DNA of 64,000 nt from Larix kaempferi. Lineage: Eukaryota > Streptophyta > Pinopsida > Pinales > Pinaceae. Position numbers and translations under genes: made by a program. The stretch is taken from the NCBI GenBank assembly GCA_027924585.1, contig BSBM01000059.1:310001-374000 (forward strand), read 5' to 3'. Shown piece after piece: positions 10,281 through 22,400 of the stretch. Position 1 is the first letter of the stretch. Each line of letters begins with the position of its first letter. Below the pieces are notes generated by a model. The model was not told the DNA's origin. It ran no database searches and saw only the letters and a list, made by a program, of their open reading frames with translations.

Positions 10281-13200
10281 GTCTCGTTTCGGCTTTGACC
10301 TACTTCTCGGAATTGAAAATTGAGAATCGATTTGGATGTCCCATTTGTAGACATGCGCGCACAGCAACTTTCATGACGTTCCGAGCTATTTTCTCCCCCT
10401 TTATGCACAACTCTAGAGAAAACGCACGATCAAGTTTCAACTTTGACCAACTTTTCGGAATTGAAATTTGAGAATATTTTTGGATGTCCCATTGGTAGAC
10501 AAGCGTCCACACCAACTTTCGTGACGTTACGAGCTAATTTCACACCCTTTAAGCTCAAGCCTAGAGAAAACTCATGGTGGCGTTTTGACTTTGACCAACT
10601 TCTCGTAATTGAAAATTGAGCATAGATTTGGATGTACCGTTGGTAGACAAGTGCGCATGCCAACTTTCGTTACGTTCTGAGCTATTTTCTCACCCTTTAA
10701 GCCCAAGTCTAGCGAAAAAACACGGTCGAGTTTCAACTTTGACCAACTTCTCGAAATTGAAATTCAAGAATAGTTTTGGATGTCCTATTGGTAGACAAGC
10801 GTCCACAGCAACTTTCGTGACATTCCGAGCTATTTTCTCCCCCTTTATGCCCAAGTCTAGAGAAAACACACGTTCAAGTTTCGACTTTGACGAACTTCAC
10901 GGAATTCAAAATTAAGCATAGATTTGGATGTTCCGTTGGTAGACAAGTGAGCACGCCAACTTTCGTGACTTTTCGAGCTATTTTCCCACCCTTTAAGCCC
11001 AAGTCTAGCGTAAACGCACGGTTGCGTTTCAACTTTGAGCGGCTTCTCCGAATTGAATTGTGAGAATAGATTTGGATGTCCCATTTGTAGACAAGCGTCC
11101 ATGCCAACTTTCGTGACGTTTCGATCTATTTTCTCCCCCTTTAATCCCAAGTATAGCAAAAACGCACCATCGAGTTTCGACTTTGACCAAATTCACCAAA
11201 TTGAAAATTGAGCATAAATTTGGATGTCCCGTTGGTAGACAAGTGCGCACGCCAACTTTCGTGATGTTCCAAGCTATTTTCTCACCGTTTAAGCCCAAGT
11301 CTAGCAAAAACGCATATTCGATTTTCAACTTTTACCAACTTCTCGAAATTTAAATTTGAGAATAGATTTGGATGTCCCATTGGTATACAAGCGTCCATGC
11401 CAACTTTCATGACGTTTCGAGCTTTTTTCTCCCCCTTTAACCCCAAGACCAGCGAAAACGCACGGTCGAGTTTCGACTTTGACCAACTTCTCGGAATTAA
11501 AAATTTAGAATCGATTTGGATGACCCATTTGTAGACATGCACGCACAACAACTTTCATGACGTTACGAGCTAATTTCACACCCTTTAAGCCCAATTCTAG
11601 AGAAAACGCATGATCCAGTTTCAACTTTGACCACCTTCTTCGAATTGAAATTTGAGAATAGTTTTAGATGTCCCATTGGTAGACAAGCATCCACACAAAC
11701 TTTGTGACGTTCCGAGCTATTTTCTCTCCCTTTAAGCCCAAGTCTAGCGAAAACGCACGGACGATTTTCGACTTTCAACAACTTCTCGGAATTGAAAATT
11801 GAGCATAGATTTGGATGTCCCATTGGTAAACAAGTGCGCACGCCAACTTTCATGACGTTCCGAGGTATTTTCCCACCCTTTAATCCCAAGTCTAGCGAAA
11901 ATGCATGGTCGCCTTACGGCTTTGACCTACTTCTAGGAATTTAAAACGTAGAATAGATTTGGATGTCCCATTTGTAGACATGCGCGCACAACACATTTCG
12001 TGATGCTACGACCTAATTTCACACCCTTTAAACTCAAGTCTAGTGAAAACGCATTGTGGCATTTCGACCTTGACCAACTTCACGGAATCGAAAATTGAGC
12101 ATAGATTTGGATGTCCCGTTGGTAAACAAGTGTGCACGCCAACTTTCGTGACGTTCCGAGCTATTTTCCAACCCTTTAAGCCCAAGTCTAGCGTAAACGC
12201 ATGGTCGCGTTTCAACTTTGACTAACTTCTCAGAATTGAAATTTGAGAATAGATTTGGATGTCCCATTGGTAGACAAGCGTCCACACCAACGTTCGTGAA
12301 ATTTCGAGCTATTTTTCCTGCTTTAAGCCAAACTCTAGAGAAAACGCGCGGTCGAATTTCAACTCTGACCAACTTGTCGGAATTGAAATTTGAGAATATT
12401 TTTGGATGTCACACTGGTAGAAAAGCGTCCACACCAACTTTCGTAATGTTCCGAGCTATTTTCTACCCCTTTAAGCCTAAGTCTGGCGAAAACGCAGGGT
12501 CGAGTTTCGGCTTTGACCAACTTCTTGGAATTGAAATTTGAGAATAGATTTGGATATCCCATTGGTAGACAAGCATGCACACCAACTTTCATGACGTTTC
12601 GAGCTATTTTCTCCCCATTTAATCCCAAGTCTAGCGAAAACGCACGGTCGCATTTTGGCTTTGATGTACTTCTCGGAATTGAAATTTGAGAATAAATTTG
12701 GATGCCGCATTGGTAGAGGAGCGCGTACGCCAACTTTCGTGGCGTTCTGAGCTATTTTCTCAACATTTAAGCCCAAGTCTAGCGAAAATGCACAGTCGCG
12801 TTTCGGCTTTGACCTACTTCTCGGAGTTGAAATTTGAGAATAAATTTGGATGCCCCATTCGTAGACAAGTGCATATGCCAACTTTCGTGATATTCCCGGC
12901 TATTTTCCCACCCTTTAAGCTGAAGTCTAACGAAAATGCACGGTCGTGTTTCGGACTTGACCAACTTCTCAGAATTTAAATTTGAGAATAGATATGGATG
13001 CCCCATTGGTAGACAAGCATGCACGCAACCTTTCATGACGTTCCGAGCTATTTTCTCCCCCTTTAAGCCCAAGTCTAGCGAAACCGCACGTTCGATTTTC
13101 AACTTTGACCAACTTCTTGGAATTTAAATTTGAGAATAGTTTTGAATGTCTGATTGGTAGACAGACGTCCACGCCAACTTTTGTAACGTTCGAGCTTTTT

Positions 13201-14578
13201 TCTCCCCCTTTAACCCCAAGCCTAGCGAAAACGCACGGTCGATTTTCATCTTTCACTAACTTCTCGGAATTGAAAATTGAGCATAGATTTGGATGTCCCG
13301 TTGGTAGACAAGTGCGCACGCCAACTTTCGTGATGTTCCGAGCTATTTTCCCTCCCTTTAATCCCAAGTCTATTGAAAACGCAAAGTTGAGTTTCAACTT
13401 TGAACACCTTCTCGGAATTGAAATTTTAGAATAGTTTTGGATGTCCCATTGGTAGACAAGTGTCCATGCCAACTTTCGTGACGTTCCGAGCTATTTTCTC
13501 CCCATTTAAGCCCATGTCTGGCGAAAACACACGGTCGAGTTTCGACTTTGACCAACTTCGCGGAATTGAAAATTGAGTAGAGATTTGGATGTCCCATTGG
13601 TAGATAAGTGCACAAGCCAACTTTCGTGACGTTCCGAGATATTTTCCCACCCTTTAATCCCAAGTCTAGCAAAAACGCACGGTCGAGTTTCAACTTTGAC
13701 TAACTTGTCGGAATTCAAATTTGAGAATAGATTTGGATGTCCCATTGGTAGATAAGCATCCACGCCAACTTTCGTGACGTTTCGAGCTTTTTTCTCCCCC
13801 TTTAAGACCAAGTCTAGCGAAAACGCACGGTCGAGTTTCGACTTTCACCAACTTCTCAGAATTGAAAATTGAGCATAGATTTGGATGTCCCGTTGATAGA
13901 AAAGTGTGCACGCCAACTTTCGTAACGTTCTGAGCTATTTTCCAACCCTTTAATCCCAAGTCTATCGAAAACGCACGGTCATGTTTAAACTTTGACCAAG
14001 TTCTCGGAATTGAAATTTGAGCATAGTTTTGGATGTCCCATTGGTAGACAAGCGTGCATGCCAACTTTCGTGACATTCCGAGCTATTTTCCACCCCTTTA
14101 ATCCCAAGTCTAGCCTAAACGCACGGTTGAGTTTCAACTTTTACCAACTTCGCGGAATTGAAAATTGAGCATAGATTTGGATGTCCCATTGGTAGAAAAG
14201 TGTCCATGCTAGCTTTCATGACGTTCCGAGTTGTTTTCTCTGCCTTTAAGGCCAAGTCTAGTGAATAAGCACTGTCGAGGTTCGACTTTGACGAACTTCA
14301 CGCAATTGAAAATTGAGCATAAATTTGGATGTCCCGTTGGTAGAAAAGTGTGCACGCCAACTTTCGTGACCCTCCAAGCTATTTTCCCACCCTTTAAGCC
14401 CAAGTCTAGCGAAAATGCAGAGTTGAGTTTCGACTTTCACCAACTTCTTGGAATTGAAAATTGAGCATAGATTTGGATGTCCTATTGGTAGACAAATGCG
14501 CACGCCAACTTTCGTGACGTTCCAAGCTATTTTTGCGCCCTTTAATTCCAAGTCTAGCGAAAAAAGCATTGTCGAGTT

Positions 14579-14953
14579 TCAACTTTGACCAACTTCTTGG
14601 AATTGAAATTTGAGAATAGTTTTGGATGTCCCACTGGTAGACAAGCGTCCATGCCAACTTTCATGACGTTCCAAGCTATTTTCTCCCCCATTAAGCCCAA
14701 CTCTAGTGAAAACGTACGGTCGAGTTTCGACTTTCACCAACTTCTCGGAATTGAAAATTCAGCATAGATTTGGATGTCCAATTTGTAGACATGCACGCAC
14801 AGCAACTTTCGTGATGCTACAAGCTAATTTAACACCCTTTAAGCTCAAGTCTAGCAAAAACGCATGATGGCATTTTGACTTTGAAAAACTTATTGGAATT
14901 GAAATTTGAGAATAGATTTGGATGTCCCATTGGTAAACAAGCGTGCACGCCAA
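14579..14953. repeat. Paralogous monomer block 1 inside L1
   Basis: Run of class A, B-like and C monomers sharing the unusual string CCCATTAAGCCCAACTCTAG followed by TGAAAACGTACGG. It resembles blocks at 16739-17113 and 19107-19475 with many substitutions, so these are old internal duplications of the HOR. Confidence 0.72.
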
Positions 14954-15212
14954 ATTTGGTGAGGTTTCGAGTTATTTTCTCTCCCTTTAATCTCAAGTCT
15001 AGTGAAGACGCACGATCGAGTTTCAACTTTGACCAACTTCTTGGAATTGAAATTTGAGCATAGATTTGTATGTCCCGTTGGTAGACAAGTGCGCACGCCA
15101 ACTTTCGTTACATTCCGAGCTATTTTCTTCCCCTTTAAGCCAAACTCTAGAGAAAATGCGCAGTCGAGTTTCAACTTTGACTAACTTCTCGGAATTGAAA
15201 TTTGAGAATTGA

Positions 15213-15311
15213 TTTGGATGTCACATTGTTAGACAAGCGTCCACGCCAACTTTCGTGACGTTGCGAGTTTCGACTTTCACCAACTTCTCGGAATTGAAAA
15301 TTGAGCATAGA
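15213..15311. repeat. 99-bp truncated monomer in L1
   Basis: A 49-bp deletion relative to a 148-bp monomer. GACGTTGCGAG runs directly into TTTCGACTTTCACC. A normal monomer has CGAG twice, once in TTCCGAGCTATTTT and once in GGTCGAGTTTC, so the deletion fits loss between two CGAG copies. The bases lost run from CTATTTT to the second CGAG. Confidence 0.88.
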
Positions 15312-16496
15312 TTTAGATTTCCCGTTGGTAGACAAGTGCGCACACCAACTTTCATGACGTTCCGACATATTTTCCCACATTTTAAGCCCAGGTCTAGCGA
15401 AAACGCACAGTGGAGTTTCGACTTTCACCAACTTCTCGAAATTGAAATTTGAGAATAGTTTTGGATGTCCCATTGGTAGAAAAGTGTCCACACCAACTTT
15501 CGTGACATTTCGAGCTATTTTATCCCCCCTTTAAGCACAACTCTAGAGAAAACGCACGGTCCCGTTTCGGCTTTGACCAACTTCTCGGAATTGAAAACTG
15601 AGAATAGATTTGGATGTCCTTGTAGACATGCCCACACAGCAACTTTTGTGACGTTACGAGCTAATTTCACACCCTTTAAACTCAAGTCTAGCGAAAACGC
15701 ATGGTGGCATTTCGACCTTGATCAACTTCTCGGAATTGGAAATTGAGCACAGATTTGGATGTACCATTGGTAGACAAGTGCGCACACCAACTTTCGTGAC
15801 ATTCCAAGCTATTTTCCCGCCTTTTTTAATTCCAAGTCTAGCGAAAAAAGCATGCTCGAGCTTCGACTTTCACCAACTTCTCGGAATTGAAAATTGAGCA
15901 TAGATTTGGATGTCCCATTTGTAGACATGCGTGCACGGCAACTTTCTTGACGCTACGAGCTAATTTCACACCCTTTAAGCTCAAGTCTAGCGAAAACGCA
16001 TGGTGGCATTTCGAATTTGACCAACTTCTTGGAATTGAAATTTGAGAATAGATTTGAAAGTCACATTGTTAGACAAGCATCCACGCCAACTTTCATAACG
16101 TTTCGAGCTTTTTTCTCCCCCTTTAAGCCCAAGTCTAGCGAAAACGCACGGATGAGTTTCGACTTTCACCAACTTCTCAAAATTTAAAATAGAGCATATA
16201 TTTGGATGTCCCGTTGGTAGACAAGTGCGCACGCCAACTTCCTTCACATTCCGAGCTATTTTCCTACCTTTTAAGCCCAAGTCTAGCGAAAACGCACGGT
16301 CGAGTTTCAACTTTAACCAACTTCTCGGAATTGAAATTTGAGAATAGTTTTGGATGTCTTATTGGTAGACAAGCGTCCACACCAACTTTCGTCACATTCT
16401 GAGCTATTTTATCCCCCTTTAAGCCCAACTCTAGAGAAAACGCACGGTCACGTTTCGTCTTTGACCTACTTCTCGGAATTGAAAACTGAGAAAAGA

Positions 16497-16632
16497 TTTG
16501 GATGTCCCATTTTCTAACATGCGTGGACAACAACTTTCGTGACGTTACGAGCTAATTTCACACCCTTTAAGCTCAAGTCTAACGAAAATTTTGACTTTGA
16601 CCAACTTCTGGGAATTGAAATTTGAGAATATA
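16497..16632. repeat. 136-bp monomer with 12-bp deletion, L1
   Basis: The box GTCTAACGAAAA runs straight into TTTTGACTTTGACC. The 12 bases CGCATGGTGGCA normally found between them in this class are missing. Confidence 0.87.
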
Positions 16633-16738
16633 TTTGGATGTCTCGTTGGTAGACAAGTGCGCATGCCAACTTTCGTGATGTTCCGAGCTATTTTCCCACC
16701 CTTTAAGCCCAAGTCTAGCGAAAACACATGGTCGAGTT

Positions 16739-17113
16739 TCAACTTTGACCAATTTCCCGAAATTGAAATTTGAGAATAGTTTTGGATGTCCCATTGGTAA
16801 ACAAGCATCCATGCCAACTTTCGTGACGTGCCGACCTATTTTCTGCCCCATTAAGCCCAACTCTAGTGAAAACGTACGGTCGAGTTTCGAATTTCACCAA
16901 CTTCTCCGAATTGAAAATTGAGCATAGATTTGGATGTCCCATTTGTAGACATGCGCACACAGCAAAATTCGTGACGTTACGAGCTAATTTCACACCCTTT
17001 AAGCTCAAGTCTAGCGAAAACACATGGTGGCATTTCGACTTTGACCAACTTCTGGGAATTGAAATTTGAGAATAGATTTGGATGTCCCGTTGGTAGACAA
17101 GTGTGCACGCCAA
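16739..17113. repeat. Paralogous monomer block 2 inside L1
   Basis: Same A, B, C order as block 1, with CCCATTAAGCCCAACTCTAG, then GTACGG, and a class C monomer with GTTACGAGCTAATTT. The distance to block 3 is 2,368 bp, exactly 16 x 148. Confidence 0.72.
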
Positions 17114-17171
17114 CGTTCGTGACGTTACGAGCTAATTTCACACCCTTTAAGCTCAAGTCTAGAGAAAACGC

Positions 17172-17848
17172 ATGGTGGCGTTTCGACTTTGACCAAGTTC
17201 TGGGAATTGAAATTTGCGAATAGATTTGGATGTCCCGTTGGTAGACAAGTGCCCATGCCAACTTTCATGATGTTCCGAGGTATTTTATCCCCCTTTAAGC
17301 CCAAGTCTAGAGAAAACGCACGGCCGCGTTTCGGGTTTGACCTACTTCTCGGAATTGAAAATTGAGAATAGATTCGGACGTCCCATTTGTAGACTGGTGT
17401 GCACACCAACTTTCGTGACGTTCCAAGCTATTTTTTCACCCTTTAAGCTCAAGCCTAGCAAAAACGCACGGTCGATTTTCGACATTCACCAACTTCTCGA
17501 AATTGAAAATTGAGCATTGATTTGGATTTCCCATTGGTAGACAAGTGTGCACGCCAACGCTCATGACGTTCCGAGCTATTTTCCCACCCTTTAAGCTTAA
17601 GTCTAGCGAAAACGAATGGTGGCGTTTCGACTTTGACCAAGTTCTGGGAATTGAAATTTGAGAATAGATTTGGATGTCCCGTTGGTAGACAAGTGCCCAT
17701 GCCAACGTTCGGGACGTTCCGAGGTATTTTCTCGCCCTTTAAGCCCAACTCTAGAGAAAACGCACGATCGTGTTTCGGGTTTGACCTGCTTCTCGGAATT
17801 GAAAATCGGGAATAGATTTGGATGTCCCATTTGTAGACATGCGTGCAA
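17172..17848. repeat. Older diverged 444-bp (three-monomer) repeat inside L1
   Basis: The stretch starting ATGGTGGCG at 17172 (GACCAAGTTCTGGGAATTG, then CCCGTTGG, AAGTGCCCATGCC, CCGAGGTATTTT, TTTCGGGTTTGACC) recurs at 17616, exactly 444 bp later, with scattered substitutions. The GTGCCCATG and CGAGGTATT variants are otherwise rare. The same feature is present in L2, L3 and both parts of L4. Confidence 0.75.
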
Positions 17849-19106
17849 AGCAAATTTCGTGACGTTATGAGCTAATTTCACACCCTGTAAGCTAAAGTCT
17901 AGCGAAAACATATGGTGGCGTTTCGACTTTGACCAACCTATGGGAATTGAAAATTAAGAATAGATTTAGATGTCCCATTGGTAGACAAGCGTCCACGCCA
18001 ACTTTCATGATGTTTCGAGCTTTGTTCTCCCCCTTTAAGCCCAAGTCTACTTAAAACACACGGTCGAATTTCGACTTTCACCAAATTCTTGGAATTGAAA
18101 ATTGAGCATAGATTTGGATTTCCCGTTGGTAGAAAAGTGTGCACGCCAACGTTCGCGATGTTCTGAGCTATTTTCCCACCCTTTAAGCCCAAGTCTAGCG
18201 AAAACACACTGTCGAGGTTTGACTTCGACGAACTTTGCTGAATGGAAAATTGAGCGTAGATTTGGATGTCCCGTTGGTAGACAAGTCCGCACGCCAACTT
18301 TCGTGATGTTCCGAGCTATTTTCCCACCCTTTAATCCCAAGTCTAGCGAAAACGCACGGTCGAGTTTCAACTTTGACCACCTTCTCGGAATTGAAATTTG
18401 AGAATAGTTTTGGATGTCCCATTGGTAGACAAGCGTCCATGCCAACTTTCCTGATGTTCCGAACTATTTTCTCCCCCTTTAAGCCCAAGTCTAGCGAAAA
18501 CGGACGGTTGAGTTTTGACTTTGAACAACTTCACGGAATTGAAAATTGAGCATAGATTTGGATGTCCCATTGGTAGACAAGTGCGCATGCCAACTTTCAT
18601 GGTGTTCCGAGCTATTTTCCCGCCCTATAATCCCAAGTCTAGCAAAAAAAGCATGGTCGATTTTCAACTTTGCCAACTTCTCGGAATTGAAATTTGAGAA
18701 TAGTTTTGGATGTCCCATTGGTAGACAAGCGTCCATGCCAACTTTCGTGACGTTTCGAGCTATTTTCTCCCCCTTTAAGCCCAAGTTTAGTGAAAACGAA
18801 CGGTCGAGTTTCAACTTTGACCAACTTCTTGGAATTGAAATTTGAGAATAGTTTTGGATGTCCCATTGGTAGACAAGTGGCCACACCAACTTTCATCACA
18901 TTTCGAGCTATTTTATCCCCCTTTAAGCCCAACTCTACTGAAAACACACGGTCGCGTTTCGGCTTTGACCTACTTCTCGGAATTGAAAATTGAGAATAGA
19001 TTTGGATGTCCCATTTGTGGACATGCGTACACAACAACTTTCGTGACGTTACGAGCTAATTTCACACCCTTTAAGCTCAAGTCTAGCGAAAACTCACGGT
19101 CGAGTT

Positions 19107-19475
19107 TCAACTTTGACCAACTTCCCGGAATTTAAATTTGAGAATAGTTTGGGATGTCCCATTGGTAGACAAGCGTCCACACCAACTTTCGTGACGTTCC
19201 GACCTATTTTCTGCCCCATTAAGCCCAACTCTAGTGAAAACGTATGGTCGAGTTTTGACTTTCACCAACTTCTCGGAATTAAAAATTGAGCATATATTTG
19301 GATGTCCCATTTGTAGACATGCACGCACAACAAATTTCGTGACGTTAAGAGCTAATTTCACACCCTTTAAGCTCAAGTGTAGTGAAAACGCATGGTGGCA
19401 TTTCGACTTTGACCAACTTCTTGAATTGAAATTTGAGAATAGATTTGGATGTACCGTTGGTAGACAAGTGCGCAC
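19107..19475. repeat. Paralogous monomer block 3 (right arm of L1)
   Basis: Same A, B, C order, with GTATGG in place of GTACGG. It lies in the part shared with the short HOR, so each short copy has it too (for example 1397-1765). Its third monomer, with the 1-bp deletion, is the left parent class in the 57.1-kb exchange. Confidence 0.72.
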
Positions 19476-22400
19476 GCCAACTTTCGTGACGTTTTGAGTT
19501 ATTTACCCACCCTTTAAGCCCAAGTCTAGCAAAAACGCAGGATCGAGTTTCAACTTTGACCAACTTCTTGGAATTGAAGTTTGAGAATAGATTTGGATGT
19601 CCCATTGGTAGACAAGCGTCCATGCCAACTTTCGTGACGTTTCGAGCTATTTTCTCCTCCTTTAATCCCAAGTCTAGCGAAAACGCACGGTCGAGTTTCG
19701 ACTTTGACCAGCTTCGCGGAATTGAAAATTGAGCATAGATTTGGATTCCCTGTTGGTCGACAACTGCACACGCCAACTTTCGTGATGTTCCGAGAAATTC
19801 TCCACCCTTTAAGGCTAAGTCTAGCAAAAACGCACGGTCGAGTTTCGGCTTTGACCAACTTCTCGGAATTGAAATTTGAGAATAGATTTGGATATCCCAT
19901 AGGTAGACAACCGTGCACGCCAACTTTCGTGATGTTATGAGCTATTTTATTCCCCTTTATGCCCAACACTAGAGAAAACGCACGGTTGCATTTCGGCTTT
20001 GACCTACTTCTCGGAATTGAAAATTGAGAATAGATTTGGATGTCCCATTTGTAGACATGCGCGCACAGCAACGTTCGTGACGTTCCGAGCTATTTTCTCC
20101 CCCTTTAAGACCAACTCTAGCGAAAACGCACGATCAAGTTTCAACTTTGACCAACTTCTCAGAATTGAAATTTGAGAATAGTTTTGGATGTCCCATTGGT
20201 AGACAAGTGTCCACACGAACTTTCGTGACATTCCGAGCTATTTTCTCCCCCTTTAAGCCCAACTCTAGAGAAAACGCACGGTCTCGTTTCGGCTTTGACC
20301 TACTTCTCGGAATTGAAAATTGAGAATCGATTTGGATGTCCCATTTGTAGACATGCGCGCACAGCAACTTTCATGACGTTCCGAGCTATTTTCTCCCCCT
20401 TTATGCACAACTCTAGAGAAAACGCACGATCAAGTTTCAACTTTGACCAACTTTTCGGAATTGAAATTTGAGAATATTTTTGGATGTCCCATTGGTAGAC
20501 AAGCGTCCACACCAACTTTCGTGACGTTACGAGCTAATTTCACACCCTTTAAGCTCAAGCCTAGAGAAAACTCATGGTGGCGTTTTGACTTTGACCAACT
20601 TCTCGTAATTGAAAATTGAGCATAGATTTGGATGTACCGTTGGTAGACAAGTGCGCATGCCAACTTTCGTTACGTTCTGAGCTATTTTCTCACCCTTTAA
20701 GCCCAAGTCTAGCGAAAAAACACGGTCGAGTTTCAACTTTGACCAACTTCTCGAAATTGAAATTCAAGAATAGTTTTGGATGTCCTATTGGTAGACAAGC
20801 GTCCACAGCAACTTTCGTGACATTCCGAGCTATTTTCTCCCCCTTTATGCCCAAGTCTAGAGAAAACACACGTTCAAGTTTCGACTTTGACGAACTTCAC
20901 GGAATTCAAAATTAAGCATAGATTTGGATGTTCCGTTGGTAGACAAGTGAGCACGCCAACTTTCGTGACTTTTCGAGCTATTTTCCCACCCTTTAAGCCC
21001 AAGTCTAGCGTAAACGCACGGTTGCGTTTCAACTTTGAGCGGCTTCTCCGAATTGAATTGTGAGAATAGATTTGGATGTCCCATTTGTAGACAAGCGTCC
21101 ATGCCAACTTTCGTGACGTTTCGATCTATTTTCTCCCCCTTTAATCCCAAGTATAGCAAAAACGCACCATCGAGTTTCGACTTTGACCAAATTCACCAAA
21201 TTGAAAATTGAGCATAAATTTGGATGTCCCGTTGGTAGACAAGTGCGCACGCCAACTTTCGTGATGTTCCAAGCTATTTTCTCACCGTTTAAGCCCAAGT
21301 CTAGCAAAAACGCATATTCGATTTTCAACTTTTACCAACTTCTCGAAATTTAAATTTGAGAATAGATTTGGATGTCCCATTGGTATACAAGCGTCCATGC
21401 CAACTTTCATGACGTTTCGAGCTTTTTTCTCCCCCTTTAACCCCAAGACCAGCGAAAACGCACGGTCGAGTTTCGACTTTGACCAACTTCTCGGAATTAA
21501 AAATTTAGAATCGATTTGGATGACCCATTTGTAGACATGCACGCACAACAACTTTCATGACGTTACGAGCTAATTTCACACCCTTTAAGCCCAATTCTAG
21601 AGAAAACGCATGATCCAGTTTCAACTTTGACCACCTTCTTCGAATTGAAATTTGAGAATAGTTTTAGATGTCCCATTGGTAGACAAGCATCCACACAAAC
21701 TTTGTGACGTTCCGAGCTATTTTCTCTCCCTTTAAGCCCAAGTCTAGCGAAAACGCACGGACGATTTTCGACTTTCAACAACTTCTCGGAATTGAAAATT
21801 GAGCATAGATTTGGATGTCCCATTGGTAAACAAGTGCGCACGCCAACTTTCATGACGTTCCGAGGTATTTTCCCACCCTTTAATCCCAAGTCTAGCGAAA
21901 ATGCATGGTCGCCTTACGGCTTTGACCTACTTCTAGGAATTTAAAACGTAGAATAGATTTGGATGTCCCATTTGTAGACATGCGCGCACAACACATTTCG
22001 TGATGCTACGACCTAATTTCACACCCTTTAAACTCAAGTCTAGTGAAAACGCATTGTGGCATTTCGACCTTGACCAACTTCACGGAATCGAAAATTGAGC
22101 ATAGATTTGGATGTCCCGTTGGTAAACAAGTGTGCACGCCAACTTTCGTGACGTTCCGAGCTATTTTCCAACCCTTTAAGCCCAAGTCTAGCGTAAACGC
22201 ATGGTCGCGTTTCAACTTTGACTAACTTCTCATAATTGAAATTTGAGAATAGATTTGGATGTACCATTGGTAGACAAGCGTCCACACCAACGTTCGTGAA
22301 ATTTCGAGCTATTTTTCCTGCTTTAAGCCAAACTCTAGAGAAAACGCGCGGTCGAATTTCAACTCTGACCAACTTGTCGGAATTGAAATTTGAGAATATT

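Larger units (their letters stand above)
11004..18433. repeat. Long-HOR-only block, 7,430 bp, in L1
   Basis: This is the segment present in long copies and missing from short ones. Both edges carry CAAG: 11000-11003 on the left (CCCAAG then TCTAG) and 18430-18433 on the right (GACAAG then CGTCC). The monomer register is normal across both edges, so the long form looks ancestral. The block includes the 99-bp and 136-bp monomers. Confidence 0.92.
10281..20280. repeat. Long HOR copy L1, 10,000 bp, 68 monomers
   Basis: I counted 52 landmark intervals between 10923 and 18557. The other 16 intervals are those shared with the short HOR, giving 68 monomers. The unit is 64 bp shorter than 68 x 148, mainly from one 99-bp and one 136-bp monomer. 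Diagnostic bases are A at 10735, G at 18880, T at 19860 and A at 19937. A at 16450 is a CG to CA change not seen in the other long copies. Confidence 0.95.
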
